A stretch of DNA of 60,964 bases from Sulfurimonas sp. (GTDB lineage Bacteria; Campylobacterota; Campylobacteria; Campylobacterales; Sulfurimonadaceae). The translations under genes were made by a program, and so were the position numbers. The stretch lies in contig NZ_JAQTLH010000011.1 of NCBI RefSeq assembly GCF_028714975.1, forward strand, positions 1 through 60,964, given 5' to 3'. Of the stretch, positions 52,747 through 60,839 are shown in pieces (the first letter of the stretch is position 1; every line of letters starts with the position of its first letter). The notes under the pieces were generated by a model, which saw only the letters and a program-made list of their open reading frames with translations, had not been told where the DNA came from and did not search any database.

Positions 52747-52772
52747 AAGAGCAACACAATCGTGCCGCTCTT
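52747..52772 (-). terminator. Hairpin after the 63-residue secreted protein gene (copy 2)
   Basis: Identical in sequence to the hairpin at 52292-52317, starting 5 bp after the stop of the 63-residue gene. On the minus strand it is followed by CCTTTCTCTC. The identity shows that gene and 3' end were duplicated together. Confidence 0.55.
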
Positions 52773-52777
52773 AGAGA

Positions 52778-52969
52778 TTACTTAGAAGTTGCTTCTTCTG
52801 CTGTTTTGTTTTTTTTAGCTTTTTTAGCTTTTTTAGCTTTTTTAGCTTTTTTAGCGTGAGAAGTTTTTTCTGATTTCTCTACTCTTTCACCTCTTTCAGA
52901 TTTAGGAGTTGCAGCGAAAGCTGAAGTAGTTAGACCAAGAACGATAGCAAGTGCGATAATTTTTTTCAT
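52778..52969 (-). CDS. Small secreted Lys/Ala-rich protein (Asr-like), copy 2
   Basis: A 63-residue protein with signal peptide (MKKIIALAIVLGLTTSAFAA) and a strongly basic mature part containing five AKK repeats. The composition resembles acid-shock protein Asr and other basic periplasmic peptides. It shares 5' untranslated sequence, signal peptide, operator and 3' hairpin with the gene at 52323, so they are tandem duplicates that diverged in the mature region. The repeats are encoded by five perfect 9-bp units and could vary in number. Confidence 0.75.
   Translation of the reverse strand: MKKIIALAIVLGLTTSAFAATPKSERGERVEKSEKTSHAKKAKKAKKAKKAKKNKTAEEATSK
52811..52855. repeat. Five perfect 9-bp repeats inside the 63-residue gene
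   Basis: TTTTTTAGC occurs five times without interruption and encodes Ala-Lys-Lys on the minus strand. As a 9-bp unit, slippage keeps the frame and changes protein length and charge by one AKK at a time. Not a CRISPR: no spacers. Confidence 0.9.
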
Positions 52970-53022
52970 AAATTAATCCTTTTTTGATGTTTACACTTTT
53001 TGTGTAGAGGAATTTTATATTA

Positions 53023-54201
53023 TTAAGTGTGAATTATTCGTGAATTATTCCAAGTTAGAGTAAAAGTTGTTCCGATATCTTTTTTTGATACTACTTCAAT
53101 CTCTATATCGTATAAATCACACAATGATTTTACGATACTAAGTCCAAGCCCAAAACCGCCGTTTGAGTTATCAAATCTTTTGTAGCGTTCAAAAATCTCT
53201 TTTGATTTTGATTGGTCAAATCCAATTCCTGTATCTGAAATGCTAAACGAATTTTCATTCAATTCTATCTTTATATTTCCATTTTTTTTGTTGTATTTAA
53301 TAGCGTTTGAGAGTAGATTGTCAATAATCCTGCCCATGAGTCGCTCGTTAATCATAATTTCGCACTCTCTTAGCTCTTTTGTAAAGCTAAGATTTTTTGT
53401 AGAGGCTAAGGGCATAAAATAATCTATTCGTTGCAAAATCAGCTCTTTGAGATCTGTTTTTTGAACAGGATAGTGCTCGGAGGAGAACATTGTAAATGTT
53501 AGGTCGTTATAGAGATGTGAGAGCGTTCTTGTTGCGATTAACATACGATTTGTAGATTTTAGATTTTTTTGGCTTAGTTCGTCTACTTCCATTGTTTCAA
53601 GGCTCATTGAGAGGACAGAGATAGGAGTGTTTAGCTCGTGAATCGCATCCGTGATAAATTTGTTTAGCAGTTCAATGTATTGACGCAGAGGACGCAAGAA
53701 AATTTTTGATAAAATAAATATTACTGCACCAAAAAATACAATAGAAAAAATCAAAACAATAAGTATTGTTTGTTTTGTTTTATTTAACTCATCGTCTATC
53801 GCATCCCCTCGGACTATAAGATAGTGAATATTTTCGATATTTTCTAGCTCAATAGTTTTAATAAAAAAATAGTGGGTATCTTCTCTAAAAAACCCTTGTT
53901 TAAACTTGACTTTAAAGGGAGCAGGATTTGGATATATGATATTCTTGTTTTTGTCCATCATAGCAATATCAAATTTTGGATGGTGCAGTAAATATTCATC
54001 CAAATCAGCTATATTTTGTGCATAATATACTGATTCATAGGCTGTTTCGGTATAGTATATCATCTCATCTTGCAGAATTTCTGTATATATTTTTTTTTGA
54101 TAGTTGTAATAAAGAGTAGATAATATAATTAAAAAAATTATATTTAGTCCGACAAAAACAGATACAAATTGGATGAGTGATTTTTTTTCAGCTTGTAACA
54201 A
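53023..54201 (-). CDS. Sensor histidine kinase without HAMP domain
   Basis: Membrane sensor kinase with TM1 (about 13-32), a periplasmic domain (33-143), TM2 (about 145-166) and then directly the phosphoacceptor helix with DAIHELNTPISVL (His 188); no HAMP linker is evident. The ATP-binding domain shows DNLLSNAIKYN, ISDTGIGF and GGFGLGLSIVKSL. Length 392. It overlaps the response regulator gene by 14 bp. The stop region overlaps the operator of the downstream small gene. Confidence 0.93.
   Translation of the reverse strand: MLQAEKKSLIQFVSVFVGLNIIFLIILSTLYYNYQKKIYTEILQDEMIYYTETAYESVYYAQNIADLDEYLLHHPKFDIAMMDKNKNIIYPNPAPFKVKFKQGFFREDTHYFFIKTIELENIENIHYLIVRGDAIDDELNKTKQTILIVLIFSIVFFGAVIFILSKIFLRPLRQYIELLNKFITDAIHELNTPISVLSMSLETMEVDELSQKNLKSTNRMLIATRTLSHLYNDLTFTMFSSEHYPVQKTDLKELILQRIDYFMPLASTKNLSFTKELRECEIMINERLMGRIIDNLLSNAIKYNKKNGNIKIELNENSFSISDTGIGFDQSKSKEIFERYKRFDNSNGGFGLGLSIVKSLCDLYDIEIEVVSKKDIGTTFTLTWNNSRIIHT
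53031..53047 (-). promoter_or_regulatory. Tandem 11-bp repeat operator (copy 2)
   Basis: TAATTCACGAATAATTC on the minus strand, the same 11-bp-spaced direct repeat as at 52622-52638, placed a similar distance before the start of the 63-residue gene. It lies inside the last codons of the histidine kinase gene. The -10 is weaker (TTAATA/TAATAT about 53021-53026). Confidence 0.65.
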
Positions 54202-54874
54202 TTAGGTATCCCTGCTTTCGCACATTTTGAATAATCTCTTTTCCTAATATTTTGCGTAATTTTTTGATGTGGGTACGAAGATTTTCTTCAGTTGCTTCAT
54301 CGTCATAATTCCATACACTGGCAATAATTTGCTCATTAGATACCATTTTACCTTTATGTGAAATTAGTATATTGAGTAATTTTGTCTCTTTTTTTGTTAA
54401 AAAAAGCTCTTCATTAGCACTAAATAGTTTTCCATTGTTTGGTTCAAACGACCATGTCTGAGTAAGAGTTATTTTGTTACTGTTGTTTGTAGAAAAAGAT
54501 TTTTGAATCAATTTTTCAAGACGCAGTTGAAGTTCTTTTAATTCAAATGGTTTTTTTATGTAGTCGTCACATCCGGCATCATACCCTCTTGATAGATCAG
54601 CTATGCTAGCTAGCGATGTCACAAAAATCGCCGGCGCTTCCTGTTTTGCTTCTCTGAGTGTTTTTAGTACATCAAACCCATTCATCAGAGGCACTTTGAC
54701 ATCAAAGATAAATGCATCGAAATGTTCTTCATATGCTTTGTCTATTGCTTCGTTGCCGTCATTCACACAGATGACTTCATAGCCGCATCCGTTTAAAAAT
54801 TCAGACATAATGTCGCATATCAATAAGTCGTCTTCAAGTACAAGAAGTCGTAATTTTGAGCCTTTTTCTCTCAT
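54188..54874 (-). CDS. OmpR/PhoB-family response regulator
   Basis: A 228-residue regulator with receiver domain (residues 8-122; acidic pocket LEDD, phosphoacceptor Asp 58 in FIFDVKVP, Thr in FVTSLA, Lys in IKKPF) and a C-terminal winged helix (about 135-226) with LTKKETKLLNILI and NLRTHIKKLRKILG. It is co-transcribed with the kinase and follows mutS2 by 17 bp. The nearby pair of 11-bp tandem repeats is the natural target candidate. Confidence 0.93.
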   Translation of the reverse strand: MREKGSKLRLLVLEDDLLICDIMSEFLNGCGYEVICVNDGNEAIDKAYEEHFDAFIFDVKVPLMNGFDVLKTLREAKQEAPAIFVTSLASIADLSRGYDAGCDDYIKKPFELKELQLRLEKLIQKSFSTNNSNKITLTQTWSFEPNNGKLFSANEELFLTKKETKLLNILISHKGKMVSNEQIIASVWNYDDEATEENLRTHIKKLRKILGKEIIQNVRKQGYLIVTS

Positions 54875-54891
54875 TGTTTTCTCATTTTTTA

Positions 54892-57114
54892 TTAAAGGGT
54901 GACAAGTTTTGCCCCAAAACCGCCCATATGTTGCGGTGCATCTTCAAATTTTTTTACTTTTGGATGTGCTTTTAGAAACTCTTTGACTGCATAAGAGAGT
55001 TTTCCCGTCCCGATACCGTGATAAACGATGACTTCATCCCAGCCGTTTATAAGCGCGTCAGAGATAAATTTGTCCAGTACCTCCGTTGCTTCTTCCGCTC
55101 TCATACCGTGCAAATCGCATTTTAGTCCTGCTCTTCTTTGTACTTGTAAATTGACATCCGTGCGAGGTTTTTGATGTATGATTTGCGTATGTTTAAGCTC
55201 TTTTGTTTTAACTCTGACACGCATTCCGTCAACTTCTACAATCGCCTCATTTTTATCTTTCATAGCTACGATTACGCCTTTTTTGCTATGATATTTTACA
55301 TTGTCGCCGATGTTAAATTCTGCTATTTGTGCGATTTGCGGCTCTTTTTTCTCAAGCGGGAGCTGCTGATTGGCTTTGTTCATAGCTCTGTGGATAGCTT
55401 TTGTGTCTCCCGCGCGGGCAGCAAGTTTAGCTTCGTTTATCGCACTCTCGTAACTATCTTTAAGGGCATTTCTCTCATATTCTAGCTCTTCATAAACTCT
55501 CTGTTTCTCTTCTTTTAACTCAAGCTCTTTGGCTTTTATACTCTCTAACTTTTCATCAACTTTTTGATGTTTTTGTTTCAACTCCCGCTCTAACTGTGAG
55601 CCTCTCTCTATAAGGATATTAAGTTTTTCGCTGTTGTCGCCGTATACTGCTTTTGCTTCATTTACTATTTTGTTTGAGATTCCGTATCTGCTGGCGGTCT
55701 CAAAAGCGTAACTTTTCCCAATGATTCCGTGCATAAACTCATAAGTCGGAACTCTGTTTTGCTCATCGTAAATCGCCGCCATAAGTTCTACATCGTCACG
55801 GTCAGCCATAAGTGCGGCAAGTCGTTTGTGGTGCGTTGTGACGACTATCTTTTGCCCTCTTAAAATCAATTCATCAAGTATAACTTTAAAGAGTGCCGCA
55901 GCCTCGTCGCTATCTGTTCCAAGTTCAATCTCATCGACTCCGACAAGTGCGTCTTTATACTCAAATATTTTAGAAAACTCCTGCATACGCCCTGCAAAAG
56001 TTGAGATATCGTTTTTAACATTTTGAGGGTCGTCGATAATCGCTAAAATGTTTTTAAAGCCGCCGATATGAGATTTGTGTTCATTCAGCTTCATAGGGAT
56101 AATATATTTTGCCATAAAAGCAGCACTTAAAATCGACTTTAAAAGCATAGTTTTTCCGCCCGCATTTACACCGGTAATCATCAAAATATTTTTTGAAAAA
56201 TCAACATATATAGGTTTTGCGTGGTGAAGAGCAGGGTGGATAAAGCTATCTAAGATGATTTTAGAATCTTTCTTCGATTTTATAAGTTGAAGGTTTTTAC
56301 TCTTTGCAAACAAAACTCTGGCTTGATAGTTGTCAAACTTTGTGAACTCTTTGTCGCAAAATGAGATAAACGGTAAAAGTTCGGCAAGTTTGGATGAAAA
56401 CTCTTTTGCATAAGTGTAAAAAATCGCCTCTCGTTCTTGGACGATATAGCGAATCTGCTCTTTTGATTTTAGTATGCTATCGGGTGATACATAAAAACCG
56501 CCGCTGCTGCTTCTGCCGACTATGGCACCTTTTAACACATGGTTAAAACCGCCGCGAACCAAAAGAGACTCTTCGTCGTTTATGAGATGCACCTGTGTAT
56601 CTATGAGATACGGTGAGAGTTTCGGGCTTGATGTAAGTCTCTTAAGCGAGCTGTTCATGTTGGCTTTATGCTCTCTTATTCTTGCACCCAAACCAAATAG
56701 CACTTCGTCGAGATTCTCTTCAAATTTACCGTCATGGGTAAAGTACTTCTCAACCTCAAAAAACTTCGGCTCAATGACAAACTTATCCATCCATTCGCCG
56801 ATGATACCTTCTAGTTCTCTGTTTTTAAAATAGCGAAAATATCTAACGACTTTTACGATTTCAAAAATCTGCTCAAACTGCAACACACCGTGCTTTTGAA
56901 GATGAAGTTTTATATTTGTAAAGTCTGCAACTTTAGGAGGAGCCTTAAACTCTATGGTATCAAGCGCTTTGATGTAGCGGTAGTGAAGCTCTTGGTCTCC
57001 CTCAATATAGAGCGAACTCTCACGAGAAAAAAATTGCTTAAATGAGTTTATATGATCGCTTAAATCAAGTTGATTGATAAGAGTATCAATTTTTGAAGTT
57101 TTTTCTATTTGCAT
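54892..57114 (-). CDS. mutS2: MutS2-family ATPase/endonuclease
   Basis: A 740-residue MutS2 homologue, a protein that acts on recombination intermediates, oxidative DNA damage or collided ribosomes depending on the organism. Walker A is TGVNAGGKTMLLKS, Walker B is LVGVDEIELGTD and the His switch is VVTTHHKRLAAL. A long charged coiled coil (about 495-585), a KOW-like strand and a C-terminal Smr domain with CDLHGMRAEEA and VYHGIGTGKL follow. It overlaps the next upstream gene by 10 bp, the same arrangement as in C. jejuni. Confidence 0.95.
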   Translation of the reverse strand: MQIEKTSKIDTLINQLDLSDHINSFKQFFSRESSLYIEGDQELHYRYIKALDTIEFKAPPKVADFTNIKLHLQKHGVLQFEQIFEIVKVVRYFRYFKNRELEGIIGEWMDKFVIEPKFFEVEKYFTHDGKFEENLDEVLFGLGARIREHKANMNSSLKRLTSSPKLSPYLIDTQVHLINDEESLLVRGGFNHVLKGAIVGRSSSGGFYVSPDSILKSKEQIRYIVQEREAIFYTYAKEFSSKLAELLPFISFCDKEFTKFDNYQARVLFAKSKNLQLIKSKKDSKIILDSFIHPALHHAKPIYVDFSKNILMITGVNAGGKTMLLKSILSAAFMAKYIIPMKLNEHKSHIGGFKNILAIIDDPQNVKNDISTFAGRMQEFSKIFEYKDALVGVDEIELGTDSDEAAALFKVILDELILRGQKIVVTTHHKRLAALMADRDDVELMAAIYDEQNRVPTYEFMHGIIGKSYAFETASRYGISNKIVNEAKAVYGDNSEKLNILIERGSQLERELKQKHQKVDEKLESIKAKELELKEEKQRVYEELEYERNALKDSYESAINEAKLAARAGDTKAIHRAMNKANQQLPLEKKEPQIAQIAEFNIGDNVKYHSKKGVIVAMKDKNEAIVEVDGMRVRVKTKELKHTQIIHQKPRTDVNLQVQRRAGLKCDLHGMRAEEATEVLDKFISDALINGWDEVIVYHGIGTGKLSYAVKEFLKAHPKVKKFEDAPQHMGGFGAKLVTL

Positions 57115-57434
57115 GTAGAAGCGCTAATCATTTGACCGTAAAACGGAGTCTCTTTTTTGCCTATAAATGTGTATGTTCCTATGCTTAGAGTGTAGTTTTC
57201 ATCGTTTACGCTCACACCGTTACATGTGATAGTGTTGTGCTGATTAAACTTCATTACGACATCTAGCATCTTTTGGCTTTTGGCATTGCTGTAACTGTTA
57301 AATGCAATCGCCGATAAAACAATAGATAGAACTACTACCGTAATCAATGCTTTTTGTTTATTTGTCAGTTCCGTAAAATAGTGCAGAGCCAAAAAAAAGA
57401 GTCCTGCGATTACAATTCCGGCTATATATGCCAC
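57105..57434 (-). CDS. Small membrane protein of the murC-mutS2 operon
   Basis: A 109-residue protein with two TM helices (about 3-20 and 29-46) and a periplasmic tail with two Cys (ITCNGVSVNDENYTLSIG and the final STCK) that may form a disulfide. Function unknown. The murC-membrane protein-mutS2 order is conserved in Campylobacter (Cj1054c-Cj1052c), which supports it as a real gene. Confidence 0.75.
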   Translation of the reverse strand: MAYIAGIVIAGLFFLALHYFTELTNKQKALITVVVLSIVLSAIAFNSYSNAKSQKMLDVVMKFNQHNTITCNGVSVNDENYTLSIGTYTFIGKKETPFYGQMISASTCK

Positions 57435-58748
57435 TTAAGCGATTCCTCTTATCTGATAAGTCAAATCGCCTGCGCCAAAACCGATGATAAGACCTTTGTC
57501 TAAGATTTTAAGCGCCTCTTTGTCTTTCATAACGGTAATCGTGTTATCTGCTCTTGAGATATTGTCTGCCATTGTCAGGTTATATCTTTTAAACTTCTCT
57601 TTAAAATCAATTTCTCTGATTGCTTCACCTGCGGCCCATACAGGCAGGATGATAAGCTCACATGCGCCCTCAAAACAGTTTATAAACTCTTCGAGATTAT
57701 CTATGGTACGAGAGTATTTATGAGGCTGCCAAATTGCGGTAATCTTATCAAAACCTTTAAGAAGTGCATACTCTTTGACTGATTCAAATGTCGCTTTTAT
57801 CTCTGTAGGATGGTGACCGTAATCATCGATTATGACGCTTCCCTCTTCAACACCGACTATGTCAAATCTTTTTTTGATACCTTTAAATGTAAGTATCTTC
57901 TCTCTTATCAGTTCAATATCCATAGACTCATTTGCCGCTAAAATAGCCAAAGCCGCATCAAGAGCGATATGCTTTCCAAATCCCCAAACATCAAAACTGC
58001 CTAAATCTTTAAGAGTAAATCTTGTATGCGGTTCGTCATTTATCAGAATGAATTCTATGTTTGTAATGTCACGGCTTGGGTAGAGCCAGTCGGCATCTAT
58101 TTCGCCAACAAGCGTACTTAAAAATTTATCTTCGGCATTTAAAACACGATACTGGGCTGATTTTATAAAGCGCTTGTATGAATCATAAAAAAGTTCATAG
58201 TTGTAGTCGTAGTACTCCATATGTTCAGGCTCGGCGTTTACTACGATTGCACAATACGGGTTTGAGTTTAAAAAACTGCCGTCGCTCTCATCAGCTTCAA
58301 AAATCATAATGCTGTTATCTTTTTCGTATCTGACATTTGAACCGAATGCTTTTGACTCTGCACCGATGATTGAAGAACCGTCCATAATCGAAGTTAAAAT
58401 CGCGGTAGTAGTGCTTTTTCCGTGAGCACCCGCAACAGCGTAGACTTTAGAGTTGTTTAAAATCTGCAGCAGTGCTTCACGGCGGGCAAGAACTTCAATA
58501 CCCTTTGCTTTTGCAGCGACTACTTCAGGATTGTCGGGACGAATAATCGCTGAATGGATAACCAAATCTTGATTAGCAATAGCAGACGCATCATGAGGAA
58601 TGGTAACGGTTATACCCAATTTGCGGAGTTTTTTTGTAATGACGGTATCGGAAATATCCGAACCGCTGATTTCATGCCCTTTATAGTGCATATATTGTGC
58701 CAAACCCGATATGCCGATTCCGCCGATTCCGATAAAATGTATCTTCAT
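57435..58748 (-). CDS. murC: UDP-N-acetylmuramate-L-alanine ligase MurC
   Basis: Adds L-Ala to UDP-MurNAc in peptidoglycan synthesis. N-terminal GIGGIGISGLAQYM binds UDP-sugar, ATP loop GAHGKSTTTAILTS, and the Mur ligase signatures FEADESDGSFL and IDDYGHHPTEIKATFE. Length 437 is normal. The start overlaps the preceding gene by 4 bp. Confidence 0.97.
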   Translation of the reverse strand: MKIHFIGIGGIGISGLAQYMHYKGHEISGSDISDTVITKKLRKLGITVTIPHDASAIANQDLVIHSAIIRPDNPEVVAAKAKGIEVLARREALLQILNNSKVYAVAGAHGKSTTTAILTSIMDGSSIIGAESKAFGSNVRYEKDNSIMIFEADESDGSFLNSNPYCAIVVNAEPEHMEYYDYNYELFYDSYKRFIKSAQYRVLNAEDKFLSTLVGEIDADWLYPSRDITNIEFILINDEPHTRFTLKDLGSFDVWGFGKHIALDAALAILAANESMDIELIREKILTFKGIKKRFDIVGVEEGSVIIDDYGHHPTEIKATFESVKEYALLKGFDKITAIWQPHKYSRTIDNLEEFINCFEGACELIILPVWAAGEAIREIDFKEKFKRYNLTMADNISRADNTITVMKDKEALKILDKGLIIGFGAGDLTYQIRGIA

Positions 58749-59254
58749 TCGCTACTCCCGTCTATTTGGGAATTATCTAGCAATTTTTGTGCCTCTTTGC
58801 TAAAACAACTTATATAAAATGTACCTGCATTTTGCGTTGCTTCAATGTCTGCAATATTTTCAATAAAATCATCAAGTGAGATATTCTCTTTTGAAGCAAT
58901 CCAATGAAATTTCAGAGCCGATGAGAACTTTTTGTCGTTGCTCAGCCCGCTTAGCACTTCAAAGAGTGCGCTTGCGTCTGAAATTTTACCGGCACTATAA
59001 TGCTCTATTGCGTATTCGTAAAGCGCTCTAATCGTTGCAAAATCCTGAACTTCATTCATATCCATAACTCTGTGAGCTTCGAGCGTATCGGTAAGTCTCT
59101 CTAACGCCAGATCAAGGATATTCGCATAAAAGTCGTTAAGCGTATCTTCGTCAAATAGCTCATGTGCTTGCTGCTCTAGTACGAAAAGAGAGGCGATATC
59201 TCCATTTTGCTGTGCATTTAATACCTTTGTTTTTAACTCTTCTACTCTTTGCAT
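58745..59254 (-). CDS. Conserved hypothetical helical protein upstream of murC
   Basis: A 169-residue, acidic, all-helical cytoplasmic protein with no TM or known motif; pairs of helices (EQQAHELFDEDTLNDFYANILD, ALYEYAIEHYSAGKISDASALFEVLSGL) look TPR-like. It lies between dapC and murC with overlaps of 13 and 4 bp, so it is translated with them. Function unknown. Confidence 0.7.
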   Translation of the reverse strand: MQRVEELKTKVLNAQQNGDIASLFVLEQQAHELFDEDTLNDFYANILDLALERLTDTLEAHRVMDMNEVQDFATIRALYEYAIEHYSAGKISDASALFEVLSGLSNDKKFSSALKFHWIASKENISLDDFIENIADIEATQNAGTFYISCFSKEAQKLLDNSQIDGSSE

Positions 59255-60387
59255 GCTAGAGCCTCCTTGATTCTTAGTAGGGCGTTTTTGGTTTTATCAA
59301 CATCTTCAACCAGTGCGATTCTAATGAACTCTTTGCCGGGATTGACTCTGTTTGCATCGTCTCTTGCCAAATACTCTCCGGGTAAAACTTTTACATTATA
59401 GTCACGGTAGAGTCTTTTTGTAAATTCTAAAGGAGAGGGAACTTTTAGCCAGATGTAAAAAGTAGCTTCGGGAATCTCAATACCCAAAATCTCATATGCC
59501 GCTTCAAAATTTTTCTTGTAAATCTCTCTTGCAACCGCTACATGTTTCTCATCGCTCCAAGCAGCCGCAGCGGCACTTTGAAGAGGAAGAGGGGAGGCAC
59601 AGCCGATGTAAGTTCTATAGTCGATATACTCTTTTAAGATATTTTCATCTCCTGCAATAAAACCTGAACGAAGCCCCGGAGCGGATGAGCGTTTTGAGAT
59701 AGAGTTGATGACTAAAATATTTTTAAATGTTTCATTTCCCGCGTAAAGTGAAGCTTCAAGGAGTGATGAAATAGGCTTTGAAGTATATATTTCGCTGTAA
59801 CACTCATCGTTTAAGAGTACAAAATCGTGTTTAAGTGCGAGTTTTACCCACTCTGCTAGCTCTTCTAAAGTAAGCGTAGCCGTTGTAGGATTGTTTGGAA
59901 AGTTTAAAATTACCAAATCGCAAGTAGATAATATTTCTTCATTTATTTCGGGCTTAAAATCGTTTTCAGGAGTTAGATTTAAGTGAATTACTTTAGCTCT
60001 GCTGGCAATTGCGGCACCCTCATAGATTTGATAGAAAGGGTTAGTAAAAGCCATTACGGGATTTTTTATATCAAATAACAAAAATTGAGGAAAGTTAAAA
60101 AGGACTTCACGCGTTCCAAAAGTAGGGATAATCTGCTCATCACGAAGCTCAACCCCAAATCTTGTTTTAACAAATCCTCTTTGCGCAACTCTTAAGTTAT
60201 CTTCTCCCGCAGTTTTAGGATATTTTCTTAGTTGTGAAGAGTTTTCGCATAGCGCTTTTTGTATAAAATTGGGAGTTTCAAATTGCGGTTCGCCGATAGT
60301 TAAAACAGATGGCTCATACTTTTTATTTGGTGTTATATTTTGGAGTAAATTGTTTAATTTTTCAAATGGATATGGTTCAAAAGTCAT
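59242..60387 (-). CDS. dapC: Class I aminotransferase, N-succinyldiaminopimelate aminotransferase-like
   Basis: PLP aminotransferase likely making N-succinyl-LL-diaminopimelate for lysine and peptidoglycan. Signs are EPQFETPNFIQKAL, NFPNNPTTATL, LNDECYSEIY and the Schiff-base motif INSISKRSSAPGLRSGF (Lys). Length 381. The assignment to dapC is supported by its murC neighbour and by this annotation in related genomes; another amino-donor specificity cannot be excluded. Confidence 0.82.
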   Translation of the reverse strand: MTFEPYPFEKLNNLLQNITPNKKYEPSVLTIGEPQFETPNFIQKALCENSSQLRKYPKTAGEDNLRVAQRGFVKTRFGVELRDEQIIPTFGTREVLFNFPQFLLFDIKNPVMAFTNPFYQIYEGAAIASRAKVIHLNLTPENDFKPEINEEILSTCDLVILNFPNNPTTATLTLEELAEWVKLALKHDFVLLNDECYSEIYTSKPISSLLEASLYAGNETFKNILVINSISKRSSAPGLRSGFIAGDENILKEYIDYRTYIGCASPLPLQSAAAAAWSDEKHVAVAREIYKKNFEAAYEILGIEIPEATFYIWLKVPSPLEFTKRLYRDYNVKVLPGEYLARDDANRVNPGKEFIRIALVEDVDKTKNALLRIKEALACKE

Positions 60388-60415
60388 CGTTTTCCTGCCC
60401 TTTATAATAGGCGCA

Positions 60416-60421
60416 ATTATA
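60416..60421 (-). promoter_or_regulatory. -10 element (TATAAT) of the dapC-murC-mutS2 transcript
   Basis: Minus-strand TATAATTGCG about 29 bp upstream of the dapC start, giving a leader of about 22 nt. The same ten bases occur at the mltA and dnaJ promoters. Confidence 0.55.
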
Positions 60422-60507
60422 TCTAAAATCTATAAAAGGCAAATTAATGAAAGGCTTCAAACTCTTTATAGCTTCCTAATTTTAACAAAAAAATTAAATT
60501 TTATTAA

Positions 60508-60775
60508 AGGACACTTCTAAAAACTCTAGTCATCTTCAGAGGGAATCAAAAAAGATGAGATGGTGTAAAATCTTTTTTGAGTCTTAGCCGAAGCTAAGGC
60601 GATAAAAAGTTTTATGCCATGTCGCTTTTTTGAACCCTCCCGCAGGGCGATAGAGAGAAGCCCACACTCTGCGTTGCCTCTTTTTGCCTTAGCTTTGGCT
60701 AGGGCTTCAAAGAGTCGCCTTGATTGTGAACTTCTCTCTATCGCTGAAGGTGACTAGGGTTTTTAGATGTGTCCT
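60508..60775. mobile_element. MITE-like element with 32-bp terminal inverted repeats
   Basis: The two ends (60508-60539 and 60744-60775) are inverted copies agreeing at 29 of 32 positions, beginning AGGACAC. No protein-coding frame is inside. Further inverted pairs are nested in it: a perfect 14-bp pair GCGATAGAGAGAAG (60647-60660) with CTTCTCTCTATCGC (60731-60744), TCAAAAAAGAT (60546-60556) with ATCTTTTTTGA (60570-60580), and CTTAGC...GCTAAG hairpins. The 268-bp size and ends fit a non-autonomous transposon or IS remnant; the flanks show at most a 2-bp duplication. It fills most of the 452-bp gap between dapC and the last gene. Confidence 0.75.
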
Positions 60776-60839
60776 AATCAAAGTTCAAATAACAATAAGG
60801 TATTATTGTTCGAAATTATTTAAAATACGGAAAACTTAG

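Noticed and set aside
52811..52855. Possible CRISPR-like array
   Set aside because: The 9-bp units are contiguous with no spacers and are in a coding frame.
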